Below, in pieces: positions 1 through 9,347 of a stretch of 64,000 nt of DNA (positions within the stretch are counted from its first letter, which is position 1; each line of letters begins with the position of its first letter). The stretch is from Lutibacter flavus (GTDB taxonomy: Bacteria; Bacteroidota; Bacteroidia; Flavobacteriales; Flavobacteriaceae), in assembly GCF_900188355.1 (NCBI RefSeq), contig NZ_FZNX01000003.1, positions 193,501 through 257,500 of the forward strand, in the 5' to 3' direction. The position numbers and the translations under genes were made by a program. A model generated the notes under the pieces. That model was not told where the DNA came from. It made no database searches and saw only the letters and a list, made by a program, of their open reading frames with translations.

Positions 1-2
1 AA

Positions 3-431
3 AAAATGGAAGCTCGTGTTCGTAGATTAATGAAAAAATATGAGCAGATGGAAAAAGAAGATTTACGATATGAAGAATATCAAACTGAAGATGCTGAATA
101 TCTATTTGTAGCTTATGGATCAAGTGCAAGAATTGCTCAAAAAGCAGTTCAATTAGCACGAGCAAAAGGAATAAAGGCTGGTTTATTAAGACCAATAACT
201 TTGTTCCCTTACCCAAAACAAGTTTTATTTGATTTAGCGGACCAAGTAAAAGGAATATTAAGTGTTGAATTAAATGCTGGGCAAATGGTTGAAGATGTTC
301 GTCTTTCTGTTGAACATAAAGTGCCTGTTGAACATTTTGGAAGAACTGGAGGAATTATTCACACACCTGAAGAAGTATTAGAAGCATTAGAACTAAAAAT
401 AATAAACAATGAATGTATTAGACATCATTAA
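3..431 (+). CDS. vorB: 2-oxoacid:ferredoxin oxidoreductase alpha subunit, C-terminal part
   Basis: This is the last 143 codons of the alpha subunit; the reading frame is open to the left window edge, so the first ATG at 6 is internal and the gene begins outside. The enzyme oxidatively decarboxylates a branched-chain or other 2-oxoacid to the acyl-CoA and reduces ferredoxin in the cytoplasm. The piece shows the C-terminal transketolase-like domain of the family (YGSSARIAQKAV, then LLRPITLFPYP and a VELNAGQM segment). The beta gene starts inside its last codons (23-base overlap), so the two are translationally coupled. Substrate is inferred from the beta subunit; a 2-oxoglutarate enzyme cannot be excluded. 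Confidence 0.85.
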   Translation, partial: KMEARVRRLMKKYEQMEKEDLRYEEYQTEDAEYLFVAYGSSARIAQKAVQLARAKGIKAGLLRPITLFPYPKQVLFDLADQVKGILSVELNAGQMVEDVRLSVEHKVPVEHFGRTGGIIHTPEEVLEALELKIINNECIRHH

Positions 432-1182
432 ACCTGAAAACCAAGTATTTTGTAAGTCAAAATTAATGACTGACAATACATTATCATATTGCCCTGGTTG
501 CGGTCACGGAACTGCACATAATTTAACAATGGAAGTAATTGATGAAATGGGAATTTCTGAAGATACCATTGGAGTTGCTCCAGTAGGCTGTTCGGTATTA
601 GCCTATGACTTTATGAATATAGATATAACTCAGGCAGCTCACGGACGTGCACCTGCAGTTGCAACAGCAATAGCGCGTACCTGGCCCGAAAAATATGTAT
701 TTACGTATCAAGGAGATGGTGATTTAGCAGCCATTGGTACTGCTGAAACTATTCATGCTTGTAATAGAGGTGAAAATATTGTAATTATTTTTGTTAATAA
801 TGGAATTTATGGAATGACTGGTGGTCAAATGGCACCAACTACTTTAGAAGGAATGAAATCTTCAACTTCACCATATGGTAGAGAAATTGAATCAATGGGT
901 TCACCATTAAAAATGACTGAGTTAGTTGCCAATCTTCCAGGTGTGCATTATGTTACGCGTCAAGCGGTACATACACATAAACACGCTCGAAAAGCAAAAA
1001 AAGCAATAAAAAAAGCTTTTGAAAACACACGATTAAAAAAAGGGCTATCTTTTATTGAAATCGTTTCAAACTGTAATTCTGGTTGGAAAATGACTCCACT
1101 TGAATCAAATATTTGGATGGAAGAAAATATGTTTCCATATTTTCCACTTGGAGATATTAAAGTAAATGGAGTTTTAAAATAA
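409..1182 (+). CDS. vorA: 2-oxoacid:ferredoxin oxidoreductase beta subunit (TPP-binding)
   Basis: The beta subunit binds thiamine pyrophosphate and Mg2+ and carries out decarboxylation of the 2-oxoacid. The 257 residues show the family signatures: CPGCGHG at 28-34, the TPP motif GDGDLAAIG at 102-110 and NNGIYGMTGGQ at 130-140. Full length for a stand-alone beta subunit. It overlaps the alpha gene upstream and is followed six bases later by the gamma gene, so the three form one operon. The Met-Thr-Gly-Gly-Gln stretch fits the 2-oxoisovalerate/pyruvate branch. No ferredoxin-like delta subunit is visible downstream; it could lie upstream of the window, next to alpha. Confidence 0.88.
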   Translation: MNVLDIIKPENQVFCKSKLMTDNTLSYCPGCGHGTAHNLTMEVIDEMGISEDTIGVAPVGCSVLAYDFMNIDITQAAHGRAPAVATAIARTWPEKYVFTYQGDGDLAAIGTAETIHACNRGENIVIIFVNNGIYGMTGGQMAPTTLEGMKSSTSPYGREIESMGSPLKMTELVANLPGVHYVTRQAVHTHKHARKAKKAIKKAFENTRLKKGLSFIEIVSNCNSGWKMTPLESNIWMEENMFPYFPLGDIKVNGVLK

Positions 1183-1188
1183 GAAATT

Positions 1189-1752
1189 ATGACAGAAGAA
1201 ATTATTATCGCAGGTTTTGGTGGTCAAGGAGTATTATCAATGGGAAAAATATTGGCATATTCTGGAATAATGCAAGATCAAGAAGTGAGCTGGATGCCTT
1301 CTTATGGTCCGGAAATGAGAGGTGGAACAGCCAATGTTACCGTTATTTTAAGCGATGAAAGAATCAGTTCTCCTTACTTAAAGGTTTTTGATACTGCCAT
1401 AATCTTGAATCAGCAATCTATGGATAAGTTTGAAGAAAGTGTTAAGCCAGGTGGTATTTTATTATACGAGCCAAATGGGATTTCACAGCATCCTACCAGA
1501 ACTGATATCAACATTTATCAAATTGATGGGAATAAAATTTCCACTGAAATGGGAAATAAAAAAATATTTAATATGGTTGTTTTAGGCGCCTATTTAAAAA
1601 TTAAACCCACAGTTGAATTAAACAATGTTATAGAAGGATTAAAAAAGTCTTTACCTGAACGATATCACCATTTAATACCTTTAAATGAAGAAGCAATTAC
1701 AAAAGGTATGAACAGTGTTAAACTTTATACAATAGAAAATCAAGTTTGCTAA
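1189..1752 (+). CDS. 2-oxoacid:acceptor oxidoreductase gamma subunit
   Basis: The gamma subunit (187 residues) is the small domain that helps bind CoA and completes the alpha/beta/gamma enzyme. It carries the family's glycine-rich start IIIAGFGGQGV (residues 5-15) and the PSYGPEMRGG motif around residue 40. Last gene of the operon; a strong hairpin follows at 1782-1822. The start is the first ATG, six bases after the beta stop. No sign of decay. Confidence 0.88.
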   Translation: MTEEIIIAGFGGQGVLSMGKILAYSGIMQDQEVSWMPSYGPEMRGGTANVTVILSDERISSPYLKVFDTAIILNQQSMDKFEESVKPGGILLYEPNGISQHPTRTDINIYQIDGNKISTEMGNKKIFNMVVLGAYLKIKPTVELNNVIEGLKKSLPERYHHLIPLNEEAITKGMNSVKLYTIENQVC

Positions 1753-1781
1753 ATTAATTAACAGTGTTAATCATTTTTAAT

Positions 1782-1826
1782 ATCGGTTATTTTGTAATAT
1801 CTTTTCCTACAAAATAACCGATTTTA
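1782..1826 (+). terminator. Hairpin terminator after the 2-oxoacid oxidoreductase operon
   Basis: A perfect 15-bp stem (ATCGGTTATTTTGTA, 1782-1796, pairing with 1808-1822) with an 11-base loop, followed by TTTTATA. It ends only a few bases before the ATG at 1828, so it also occupies the leader of the next gene; that gene either starts translation just after the hairpin or depends on read-through. Confidence 0.7.
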
Positions 1827-1827
1827 T

Positions 1828-2730
1828 ATGGCTTCAATTTTAGTAACTGGTGGCACCGGATTAATTGGCAAATATCTATGCAATTTATTAAGACAAAAAG
1901 GACATTCAGTTTCTATTTTAAGTAGAAACAAAACTTCTCAATTAAATACTTTTTATTGGAATGTTGATGCTAATTATATAGACCCAGAAGCTCTAATAAA
2001 TATTGATTTTATAATTCATTTAGCAGGCGCAGGAATTGTAGATAAACGCTGGACCAAGTCAAGAAAAGTTGAATTAATAAATAGCAGAGTAAATTCAACA
2101 AATTTATTATTTGAAAAAATTAAAGAGCATAATCCAAATTTAAAAGGTTTTATTTCAGCTTCAGGAATTGGATATTACGGAGCAACAACCACTGATAAAA
2201 TTTTTAAAGAAGAAGATAAACCAGGAACCGATTTTATAAGTGAAATTTGTATTCTTTGGGAAAAAGCTGTAAATCAATTTAATTCAATAGGCATAAAAAC
2301 TGTAATTTTTAGAACTGGAATTGTACTAACAAAAGAAGGAGGAGCACTTGAAAAAATATCCAAACCAATAAAACTAGGTTTTGGATCTGCTCTTGGAAGT
2401 GGACACCAATATATGCCTTGGATTCATATTGATGATTTATGTAAAATGTATCTTGAAGCTATTGAAAAAGATAAATTTAATGGAATTTACAATGCTACAG
2501 CTCCTGAACATATAACTAATAAAGCATTTACAAAATCTATTGCTAAACTACTGGGAAAACATATTTGGTTACCTAATATTCCTTCTTTTATTCTTAAAAT
2601 TATATTGGGTGAAATGTCTATAATTTTATTAAAAGGAAGCCGAATTTCTTGTGAAAAGTTAGAAAAATTAAACTTTCAATTTAAATATCCTAAACTAAAA
2701 ATTGCACTTGAAAACTTAGTTGAAAAATAA
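1828..2730 (+). CDS. TIGR01777-family NAD-dependent epimerase (YfcH-like)
   Basis: A short-chain dehydrogenase/reductase of the extended (epimerase) type, 300 residues, the usual length. The Rossmann nucleotide motif GGTGLIGKYL is at 8-17, and the SASGIGYYG segment near 110-119 is diagnostic of the TIGR01777 group; the DUF1731-type C-terminal extension follows. The substrate of this group is not established. Its stop codon directly abuts the stop of the convergent NDH-2 gene (2730/2731), with no intergenic base and no separate terminator. Confidence 0.85.
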   Translation: MASILVTGGTGLIGKYLCNLLRQKGHSVSILSRNKTSQLNTFYWNVDANYIDPEALINIDFIIHLAGAGIVDKRWTKSRKVELINSRVNSTNLLFEKIKEHNPNLKGFISASGIGYYGATTTDKIFKEEDKPGTDFISEICILWEKAVNQFNSIGIKTVIFRTGIVLTKEGGALEKISKPIKLGFGSALGSGHQYMPWIHIDDLCKMYLEAIEKDKFNGIYNATAPEHITNKAFTKSIAKLLGKHIWLPNIPSFILKIILGEMSIILLKGSRISCEKLEKLNFQFKYPKLKIALENLVEK

Positions 2731-4020
2731 TTAAAAGGACTCTTTATTTTTCTTTTTAAATGGTCTAATAATTAGTCTTGTTTCCCTATCAAATCGAATG
2801 TAGTTATACACCCAATTAAAAAACACAACCGCTTTATTTCTAAAACCAATTAATGACAGTAAATGAACGAACATCCAAACAAACCAAGCAAAAACCCCCT
2901 GAAATCTAATCTTTTTTAAATCTACAACCGCTTTATTTCTTCCTATTGTTGCCATAGAACCTTTGCTTTTATATGCATAAGGAATCATAGGCTTATTTTC
3001 TAATTGAGCAATAATATTTTTTGCCAATTGTTTTCCTTGTTGCATCGCAGGTTGCGCCATCATTGGATGCCCTTTTGGATAATGAGAAGTTTCCATACAA
3101 GCAATATCTCCAATTGCAAATACGTTTTTGTGAGTTTTTACAGCATTAAATTCATCAACTCTAATTCTTGCGGCTCTTTCAATTACACATTCTTGACCCA
3201 ATCCACCAATAGTGGCTCCTTTTACACCTGCAGCCCAAATTAGAGTGCTGGCTTCGAATGATAATTCTGTATTAGTTTCTACATTATAGCCATTATAATT
3301 GGTAACGTGTGTATTTTTCCAAACATTAACTCCAAGTTCAATTAAAAAATCTTCAGCTTTTTCAGAAGCTTTTTCACTCATTGCTTTAAGCAACCTATTA
3401 CTCCCCTGAACTATATTAATTTGCATTTGTCTTATATCCAAGTCAGGGTAATCGTTTGGTAAAATACCTTTTTTCATTTCAGCCAATGCTCCGGCCAATT
3501 CTACACCTGTTGGCCCTCCCCCAACTATTACAAAATTCATTAGAGCATTTCTCTGTTCAAGATCTTTGGTCAGTAATGCATCTTCAAAATTTTCAATTAT
3601 TAAGCTTCTTAAATTTAAAGATTGAGGCACATCTTTCATTGCCATACTATACTTTTCAATATTAGTATTCCCAAAGTAATTTGTTGTTGAACCCGCAGCA
3701 ATAATCAAATAATCGTACTTTAATTTACCAATATTTGTATGAATTTTTCTTTTTTCAGTATCCACCTTAGAAACTTCAGCAAGCCTAAAATAAAAGTTTG
3801 GTAGATTTTTCATAACTTTTCTAAGTGGATATGCAACAGAATCTGGTTCTAATCCTCCAGTTGCAACTTGGTACAATAAGGGCTGAAAAGTATGATAATT
3901 ATTTTTATCTATTAAAACAACTTGAATTTCTTGATTTTTCAAACCTTTAACTGCTGCTAAACCTGCAAAACCACCTCCAATAATTACAACACGAGGAAAA
4001 CTCGTTTTAGGGATATTCAT
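2731..4020 (-). CDS. Type II NADH:quinone oxidoreductase (NDH-2)
   Basis: A single-subunit FAD enzyme that passes electrons from NADH to membrane menaquinone without pumping protons. The 429 residues show an N-terminal FAD motif (GGGFAG, 15-20), a second nucleotide motif for NAD(H) (GGGPTGVELAG, 167-177), and the FAD-contacting FAIGDIA segment near 305. The C-terminal hydrophobic/aromatic region (about 370-410, FAWFVWMFVHLLSLIGF) is the usual membrane-attachment part. It has its own TAnnTTTG promoter at 4047-4054. Menaquinone as partner is inferred from the men genes in this window. Confidence 0.9.
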   Translation of the reverse strand: MNIPKTSFPRVVIIGGGFAGLAAVKGLKNQEIQVVLIDKNNYHTFQPLLYQVATGGLEPDSVAYPLRKVMKNLPNFYFRLAEVSKVDTEKRKIHTNIGKLKYDYLIIAAGSTTNYFGNTNIEKYSMAMKDVPQSLNLRSLIIENFEDALLTKDLEQRNALMNFVIVGGGPTGVELAGALAEMKKGILPNDYPDLDIRQMQINIVQGSNRLLKAMSEKASEKAEDFLIELGVNVWKNTHVTNYNGYNVETNTELSFEASTLIWAAGVKGATIGGLGQECVIERAARIRVDEFNAVKTHKNVFAIGDIACMETSHYPKGHPMMAQPAMQQGKQLAKNIIAQLENKPMIPYAYKSKGSMATIGRNKAVVDLKKIRFQGVFAWFVWMFVHLLSLIGFRNKAVVFFNWVYNYIRFDRETRLIIRPFKKKNKESF

Positions 4021-4046
4021 ATTACTATCAAAATTAATTTTATTGA

Positions 4047-4080
4047 CAAATTTACTTTTTTATTTAAAATCGCTTTCCAA
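4047..4080 (-). promoter_or_regulatory. Bacteroidota-type promoter of NDH-2
   Basis: On the minus strand, TTG at 4080-4078 and TAAATTTG at 4054-4047, separated by 23 bases, match the TTG/TAnnTTTG consensus. The -7 element lies 26 bases before the ATG. Confidence 0.6.
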
Positions 4081-4606
4081 TACTTTGCTTAATTTCCTGT
4101 AACGACTTATCAGAATTAATTAACAACCCAATCAATTCTTTTCTTACAACATCAATATTTACATTAAAATATAATGCCCATTTATATTCTTTAAACAATG
4201 TTTTTATTTCTTTCAATCTTTTAAGTGCAAACTCCAAAGACATCAAAAAAATAGCTGGATTTTTTACCTCTTTTAATTTATAAATTTTTGCAGATTTTTC
4301 TTCAAAATTCACTTCTAAATAAAAATATTTTTCAGAAGATTTTAATGAATGAAAATCCAACCAATTGGCGTACCCCGTATAATAGTACTGATTTTTATAT
4401 GCTGCAATTCCATTAATTTTCCACCTACAATTAGCAACTCTTCCCCAATGATTTGAATGCCTATAAACTCCTTTCTCTGTATAAAAATACAAACTCCCCG
4501 ATTTACTTTTAAAATGGACTGATTTCTGATTGAAATAATCATCATTAATCATTTCAAATTCACAATAAGTATGTTTAAAAAAATTGAAATTATGATAATT
4601 CTTCAA
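4064..4606 (-). CDS. Uncharacterised protein, about 180 residues, non-ATG start
   Basis: I do not recognise this family. It is soluble, without signal peptide or membrane segment, rich in aromatic residues (for example YRHSNHWGRVANCRW near residue 50) and basic. The frame has no ATG at its head: the first usable codon is TTG at 4606, while the frame stays open 15 codons further up to a stop at 4652-4654, overlapping the end of the upstream flavoenzyme gene. The first ATG is residue 19 (4552). Tight coupling suggests it is co-transcribed with the NMO-family gene. A damaged start codon is possible. Confidence 0.6.
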   Translation of the reverse strand: MKNYHNFNFFKHTYCEFEMINDDYFNQKSVHFKSKSGSLYFYTEKGVYRHSNHWGRVANCRWKINGIAAYKNQYYYTGYANWLDFHSLKSSEKYFYLEVNFEEKSAKIYKLKEVKNPAIFLMSLEFALKRLKEIKTLFKEYKWALYFNVNIDVVRKELIGLLINSDKSLQEIKQSIGKRF

Positions 4607-4643
4607 AGTAAATTTCGCTTTATAAATATTCTCATCAAAAATA

Positions 4644-5594
4644 TCAATTAACTAACTTAGCTACAATTAATTTTACAGGCAAAATCTCTCTTGTATATTC
4701 AATACTTGGCCCTGCAACCCATACAGTTTTGTAAGTTGCTTTAGTTGCTGCGTTAGTAACAGCGTTTGTTCCTATTAAAAAACGAATCATTTTCACCCAT
4801 TTTTTTAATTTTTTATTCTTATTCAAAAATGATTCTATCCAAGTCTGTTTAGTTCCTATTTTTTGAACATATGGAGTATTTATTACGGTACAAGGAGAAC
4901 CCGAAATACGCTCTGTCATTACAATATCATCTGCTCCATTTTCAATACAAGCTTGCTTATATTCTTCAGTAACATTAGCTTCTTTTGAAGCAATAAAAGG
5001 ACTTCCTACAGATACACCAATTGCGCCAAAACTTAGCATTTTTTCAACGTCTGCCTTACATCCTACTCCTCCCGCAGAAATTACAGGAATATTGCATTCT
5101 GTAACGAGTTGAGTGATTAAATCTTTTGGAGAACTATTCCCTCTATGTCCTCCGGCTTCATTATTAACGGCTATAATTGCATCTGCTCCAAGGATTTCCA
5201 CCTTTTTAGCAAATTTTAAATCGGTGACATCACAAAAGACTTTAATATTATGTTGATGTGCTTTATTAATAGTTTCTTCAGGACTTCCTAAAGAAGTTAT
5301 AATAAAATCAGTACCTTCTTCACAGATAACTTCTAATTGCCCTTTATATTTAAGATTCGATTTATTTACAATTAAATTAAATCCAAATGAACCTCCATCA
5401 ACTTTAGCTTCTTTAAGCTCCTTAATCGAAGCTCTTAATTCTTCAAGTGTTCTATAATTTAATGCAGGAATACAACCTGCAATTCCACTTTTCATAGCTT
5501 CAATAACCATTGTGGTATTTGATACTAAAAACATTGGGGCTTGTATAATTGGATACTTAATATTTAAAAGTTGGTTTAATTTAGCTGATTTCAT
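4644..5594 (-). CDS. Nitronate monooxygenase family flavoprotein
   Basis: A TIM-barrel FMN enzyme of the nitronate monooxygenase/2-nitropropane dioxygenase family, 316 residues. Visible motifs are PIIQAPMFLVSN near the N-terminus, NEAGGHRG with the putative catalytic His, and SAGGVG of the FMN phosphate site. The frame opens at 5669, but 5594 is chosen because homology starts there and because the upstream part contains the dnaK terminator and a promoter. The family also includes FabK-like enoyl reductases and others; the substrate is not determinable. The 180-residue unknown gene follows directly. Confidence 0.85.
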   Translation of the reverse strand: MKSAKLNQLLNIKYPIIQAPMFLVSNTTMVIEAMKSGIAGCIPALNYRTLEELRASIKELKEAKVDGGSFGFNLIVNKSNLKYKGQLEVICEEGTDFIITSLGSPEETINKAHQHNIKVFCDVTDLKFAKKVEILGADAIIAVNNEAGGHRGNSSPKDLITQLVTECNIPVISAGGVGCKADVEKMLSFGAIGVSVGSPFIASKEANVTEEYKQACIENGADDIVMTERISGSPCTVINTPYVQKIGTKQTWIESFLNKNKKLKKWVKMIRFLIGTNAVTNAATKATYKTVWVAGPSIEYTREILPVKLIVAKLVN

Positions 5595-5608
5595 TCTTAT
5601 GATTTTTT

Positions 5609-5640
5609 CAAATATACTAAATATTATGCACGCATAGCAA
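5609..5640 (-). promoter_or_regulatory. Promoter of the NMO-family gene
   Basis: TTG at 5640-5638 and TATATTTG at 5616-5609 on the minus strand, 21 bases apart: an exact TTG/TAnnTTTG promoter. It sits just downstream of the dnaK terminator and supports the 5594 start. Confidence 0.65.
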
Positions 5641-5649
5641 AACGTGCTT

Positions 5650-5686
5650 AAACAAAAAAAGGCCTCCAATTATGGAAGCCTTTTTA
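5650..5686 (-). terminator. dnaK terminator
   Basis: Minus-strand RNA folds as AAAAAGGCUUCC / GGAGGCCUUUUU with a six-base loop; one pair is a U-G wobble only in this orientation, followed by a U run. This fits termination of dnaK transcripts before the next promoter. Confidence 0.75.
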
Positions 5687-5704
5687 ATATTTCAGAAAAG
5701 AAAA

Positions 5705-7618
5705 TTAATCTTCTTTTACTTCTTCAAAATCTACATCTTCAACATTATCTCCTTCAGCTTTTGGTTCACCGTTACCTGAAGATTCTCCAGTTGGAGCTCC
5801 TTGAGCCTGACCTTCTTGTTCTGCTTTGTACATTTCTTCACTTGCTACTTTCCAAGCTTCATTAATTTTTTCCATTGCAGCATCAATTTGTGCAATATCT
5901 TTAGATTCATGAGCTTTTTTCAATTCTGCTAAAGCAGCTTCAATTGGGTCTTTTTTATCTGCTGATAATTTTTCTCCAAATTCTTTTAATTGCTTTTCAG
6001 TTTGGAAAATCATAGAGTCAGCTCCATTGATTTTTTCCGCAACTTCTTTAGCACTTTTATCTGCATCAGCATTTGCTTCAGCATCAGCTTTCATTTTTTG
6101 GATTTCCTCATCAGTTAATCCAGAAGAAGCTTCAATTCTAATATCTTGAGTTTTCCCTGTAGCTTTATCTCCAGCTGTTACATGAATAATACCATTCGCA
6201 TCAATATCAAAAGTTACTTCAATTTGAGGAGTCCCTCTTTGTGCTGGTGGAATACCATCTAAATGGAAACGACCAATAGTTTTGTTATCCGCTGCCATAG
6301 CACGTTCACCTTGTAATACGTGAATTTCTACTGATGGTTGATTATCTGCCGCAGTTGAGAATACTTGTGATTTCTTAGTTGGAATTGTAGTATTAGCTTC
6401 AATTAACTTAGTCATAACATTACCCATAGTTTCAATACCTAAAGATAAAGGTGTAACATCTAATAGCAATACATCTTTAACATCTCCTGATAAAACTCCA
6501 CCTTGAATAGCTGCTCCAATTGCAACAACCTCATCTGGATTTACACCTTTTGAAGGAGCTTTTCCAAAGAATTTCTCAACAGCTTCTACAACCGCAGGAA
6601 TACGAGTAGAACCACCTACTAAAATAACTTCATCAATATCACCAGTTGTTAAACCCGCACCTTTCAATGCTGTTTTACAAGGCTCAATTGTTCTTTTAAT
6701 TAAATCATCAATTAATTGTTCAAATTTTGCTTTTGTTAAACTTCTAACCAAGTGTTTTGGTCCTGAAGCCGTAGCAGTAACATATGGTAAATTAATTTCA
6801 GTTGTAGCAGAAGATGATAATTCAATCTTCGCTTTTTCAGCAGCTTCTTTTAAACGTTGTAAAGCCATTGGATCTTTACGTAAATCCATATTTTCTTCAG
6901 CTTTAAACTCCTCAGCTAACCAATCAATAATTTTTTGATCTACGTCATCACCACCTAAGTGTGTATCTCCATCTGTTGATAATACTTCAAAAACACCATC
7001 TCCTAACTCTAATATAGAAACATCATGTGTTCCACCACCAAAGTCAAAAACAACTATTTTTTGATCAACTCCTTTTTTATCCATACCATATGCCAAAGCA
7101 GCTGCTGTTGGCTCATTTATAATACGGCTCACTTTTAATCCTGCAATTTCACCAGCTTCTTTAGTTGCTTGACGTTGTGCATCGTTAAAATATGCTGGAA
7201 CTGTAACAACAGCTTCAGAAACTTCTGTACCTAAATAATCTTCTGCAGTTTTCTTCATTTTTTGAAGAATCATTGCCGAAATTTCTTGCGGAGTATATAA
7301 TCTTCCATCAATATCAACACGAGGTGTATCATTATCTCCTTTGACTACTTTATAAGGTACACGTTCTGCTTCCATTTTAGACTCAGAATATTTATTACCC
7401 ATAAAACGCTTAATTGAATAAATCGTTTTTAAAGGATTTGTAACTGCCTGACGTTTTGCAGGGTCACCTACTTTTCTTTCACCACCTTCAATAAATGCAA
7501 CAATAGAAGGCGTTGTTCTTTTTCCTTCAGCATTAGGAATTACAACTGGTTCGTTTCCTTCCATTACAGAAACACATGAGTTGGTTGTTCCTAAATCTAT
7601 TCCTATTATTTTACCCAT
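5705..7618 (-). CDS. dnaK: Chaperone protein DnaK (Hsp70)
   Basis: The ATP-dependent Hsp70 chaperone that binds exposed hydrophobic peptides with DnaJ and GrpE. Full length at 637 residues: nucleotide-binding domain beginning [12 protein letters not shown] (residues 4-15), the phosphate-2 motif GGGTHDVS near 194-201 (His where most DnaKs have Phe), the substrate-binding beta domain, helical lid, and the C-terminal [11 protein letters not shown] tail typical of bacterial DnaK. Monocistronic here: no dnaJ or grpE adjacent. A near-perfect 19-bp dyad lies about 80 bp upstream; I see no CIRCE element. Confidence 0.98.
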   Translation of the reverse strand: MGKIIGIDLGTTNSCVSVMEGNEPVVIPNAEGKRTTPSIVAFIEGGERKVGDPAKRQAVTNPLKTIYSIKRFMGNKYSESKMEAERVPYKVVKGDNDTPRVDIDGRLYTPQEISAMILQKMKKTAEDYLGTEVSEAVVTVPAYFNDAQRQATKEAGEIAGLKVSRIINEPTAAALAYGMDKKGVDQKIVVFDFGGGTHDVSILELGDGVFEVLSTDGDTHLGGDDVDQKIIDWLAEEFKAEENMDLRKDPMALQRLKEAAEKAKIELSSSATTEINLPYVTATASGPKHLVRSLTKAKFEQLIDDLIKRTIEPCKTALKGAGLTTGDIDEVILVGGSTRIPAVVEAVEKFFGKAPSKGVNPDEVVAIGAAIQGGVLSGDVKDVLLLDVTPLSLGIETMGNVMTKLIEANTTIPTKKSQVFSTAADNQPSVEIHVLQGERAMAADNKTIGRFHLDGIPPAQRGTPQIEVTFDIDANGIIHVTAGDKATGKTQDIRIEASSGLTDEEIQKMKADAEANADADKSAKEVAEKINGADSMIFQTEKQLKEFGEKLSADKKDPIEAALAELKKAHESKDIAQIDAAMEKINEAWKVASEEMYKAEQEGQAQGAPTGESSGNGEPKAEGDNVEDVDFEEVKED

Positions 7619-7697
7619 AACTATTCTATTTATTTTTTATTCTTAAATTTTTTTAACTTACAACAACAAATAGTCAATGATTATGCCATTAAATTTT

Positions 7698-7716
7698 TTA
7701 TGTCAAGTTGTCATAA
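7698..7716. promoter_or_regulatory. Dyad symmetry between dnaK and sdaA
   Basis: TTATGTCAAGTTGTCATAA reads as an inverted repeat with eight of nine pairs matching around a central G. It lies 80 bp upstream of dnaK and 127 bp upstream of sdaA in a 224-bp divergent gap, and includes a TTGACA-like string for the dnaK side. It could be a repressor site or just a -35-like region; the binding factor is unknown. Confidence 0.35.
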
Positions 7717-7842
7717 TTTAATTTTAACCCTAAGTTTATTTGTCATTTATTATAGGATTATTATTAATAATTTTATAAAAAAGGACATCCATATTTATTC
7801 AATAACATATATTTACAGGCTATAATAAATTAATATAAAAGA

Positions 7843-9267
7843 ATGGAGTGTATTTCTGTTTTTGATATGCTTAAGATTGGTGTTGGTCCATCTAGCTCTC
7901 ACACTTTAGGTCCTTGGCGCGCAGGAGAACGTTGGATAAATCATTTATTGAAAGAAGATCTTTTTAAAGAGATTAATTCTGTAAAAGTTGATTTATACGG
8001 CTCACTTTCGTTAACAGGGAAAGGTCATTCAACAGATTTAGCTGTTGTTTTAGGTTTAACAGGTAGTGATCCTGAACAAATACCTATTAATGAAATTCAT
8101 TCGTTAGTTTCAAAAATTAACCTTGAAAAACAATTAAAATTTGGTAACAGTTTCTTAATAGATTTTGATCCAAAAACTGACATAATTTTTAATAAAGAGT
8201 TTTTACCTTTTCATGCCAATGCAATAAAGTTTACGGGCTTTAAAAACAATATTAAAATTTCTTCAGATACTTATTATTCAATTGGAGGTGGTTTTGTTGT
8301 TAGAGAAGAGTTAATTCATGCAAAGGAAAATATTGAAATTTTAAAAACATTTCCTTACCCTATTCAAAAAGCCAAAGAATTAGAGTTGTATTGCAAACAA
8401 ACGCAATTAAAAATTTCAGATATTGTTTTAGAAAATGAACGATCTCTTAGATCAGATATAGAAATTGACTTTGAAATTCAAAGAATTTGGAATACTATGT
8501 TAGAATGTATGTATGCCGGATGTCATACAGAAGGTACTTTACCTGGCGGATTAAATGTTAGACGTCGCGCATTTGATATGCACAATAAACTTATTGGTAA
8601 TTCCATATATAACTCACCAACAGAATGGCTGGAAACCATAAGAGGTACCGAAGTTAAATTTCGTCAAATACTAAAATGGGTTAGTTGTTTTGCCTTAAGT
8701 GTAAACGAAGTAAATGCAAGCTTAGGAAGAGTTGTAACAGCACCAACAAACGGAAGTGCTGGTGTAATTCCTGCAGTTTTAATGTACTATATTGTAATTG
8801 AAAATCATGAAGCAGATTTTAACCATATAAAACAATTTTTATTAGTAGCGAGTGAAATAGGAAGTCTCTTTAAAAAAGGAGCTACAATTTCAGCGGCTAT
8901 GGGAGGCTGCCAGGCAGAAATTGGTGTGTCTTCTGCTATGGCAGCTGGAGCTTTAACAGAATTGCTTGGAGGTACTCCAGAACAAGTGTTAATGGCAAGC
9001 GAAATAGCAATGGAACATCATTTAGGTTTAACTTGTGATCCTATTGGAGGTTTGGTACAAATACCTTGTATTGAAAGAAATGCCATGGGTGCAATTAAAG
9101 CAATTAATGCTGCTGAGCTTGCTTTAGAATCCGACTCTTTAAATGCTAAAGTTCCTTTGGATAAAGTTATTTCTAGTATGTGGGAAACAGCTAAAGATAT
9201 GAATTCTAAATACAAAGAAACCTCCGAAGGCGGATTAGCGGTTGGAGTAAATCTTTCAGATTGTTAA
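7843..9267 (+). CDS. sdaA: L-serine ammonia-lyase (L-serine dehydratase), single-chain
   Basis: Converts L-serine to pyruvate and ammonia using an oxygen-sensitive [4Fe-4S] cluster. The 474 residues join both domains found as separate subunits in some Firmicutes: the N-terminal beta domain (GVGPSSSHTLGPWRAG near residues 13-28) and the C-terminal alpha domain with the serine-binding APTNGSAG region and cluster cysteines in AAMGGCQAEIGV and TCDPIGGLVQIPC. Full length. Supplies pyruvate from serine; no dedicated regulator is adjacent. Confidence 0.93.
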   Translation: MECISVFDMLKIGVGPSSSHTLGPWRAGERWINHLLKEDLFKEINSVKVDLYGSLSLTGKGHSTDLAVVLGLTGSDPEQIPINEIHSLVSKINLEKQLKFGNSFLIDFDPKTDIIFNKEFLPFHANAIKFTGFKNNIKISSDTYYSIGGGFVVREELIHAKENIEILKTFPYPIQKAKELELYCKQTQLKISDIVLENERSLRSDIEIDFEIQRIWNTMLECMYAGCHTEGTLPGGLNVRRRAFDMHNKLIGNSIYNSPTEWLETIRGTEVKFRQILKWVSCFALSVNEVNASLGRVVTAPTNGSAGVIPAVLMYYIVIENHEADFNHIKQFLLVASEIGSLFKKGATISAAMGGCQAEIGVSSAMAAGALTELLGGTPEQVLMASEIAMEHHLGLTCDPIGGLVQIPCIERNAMGAIKAINAAELALESDSLNAKVPLDKVISSMWETAKDMNSKYKETSEGGLAVGVNLSDC

Positions 9268-9297
9268 ATTAAATTTAATTTTACGAAGAATATTTTT

Positions 9298-9305
9298 TAT
9301 ATTTG
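9298..9305 (+). promoter_or_regulatory. -7 element for the DUF2853 gene
   Basis: TATATTTG, an exact TAnnTTTG match, 42 bases before the ATG at 9348. No clear TTG at the expected -33 position. Confidence 0.45.
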
Positions 9306-9347
9306 GTAAAAGGAATATTAATTTAATTAAAAAAAAATTCGTTACTC

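Noticed and set aside
9018..9215. Antisense frame inside sdaA, and similar shadow frames in rsfS-ftsH, iorB, menC, dnaK and yebC
   Set aside because: All lie inside strongly conserved genes on the other strand and show no independent start signals or motifs.
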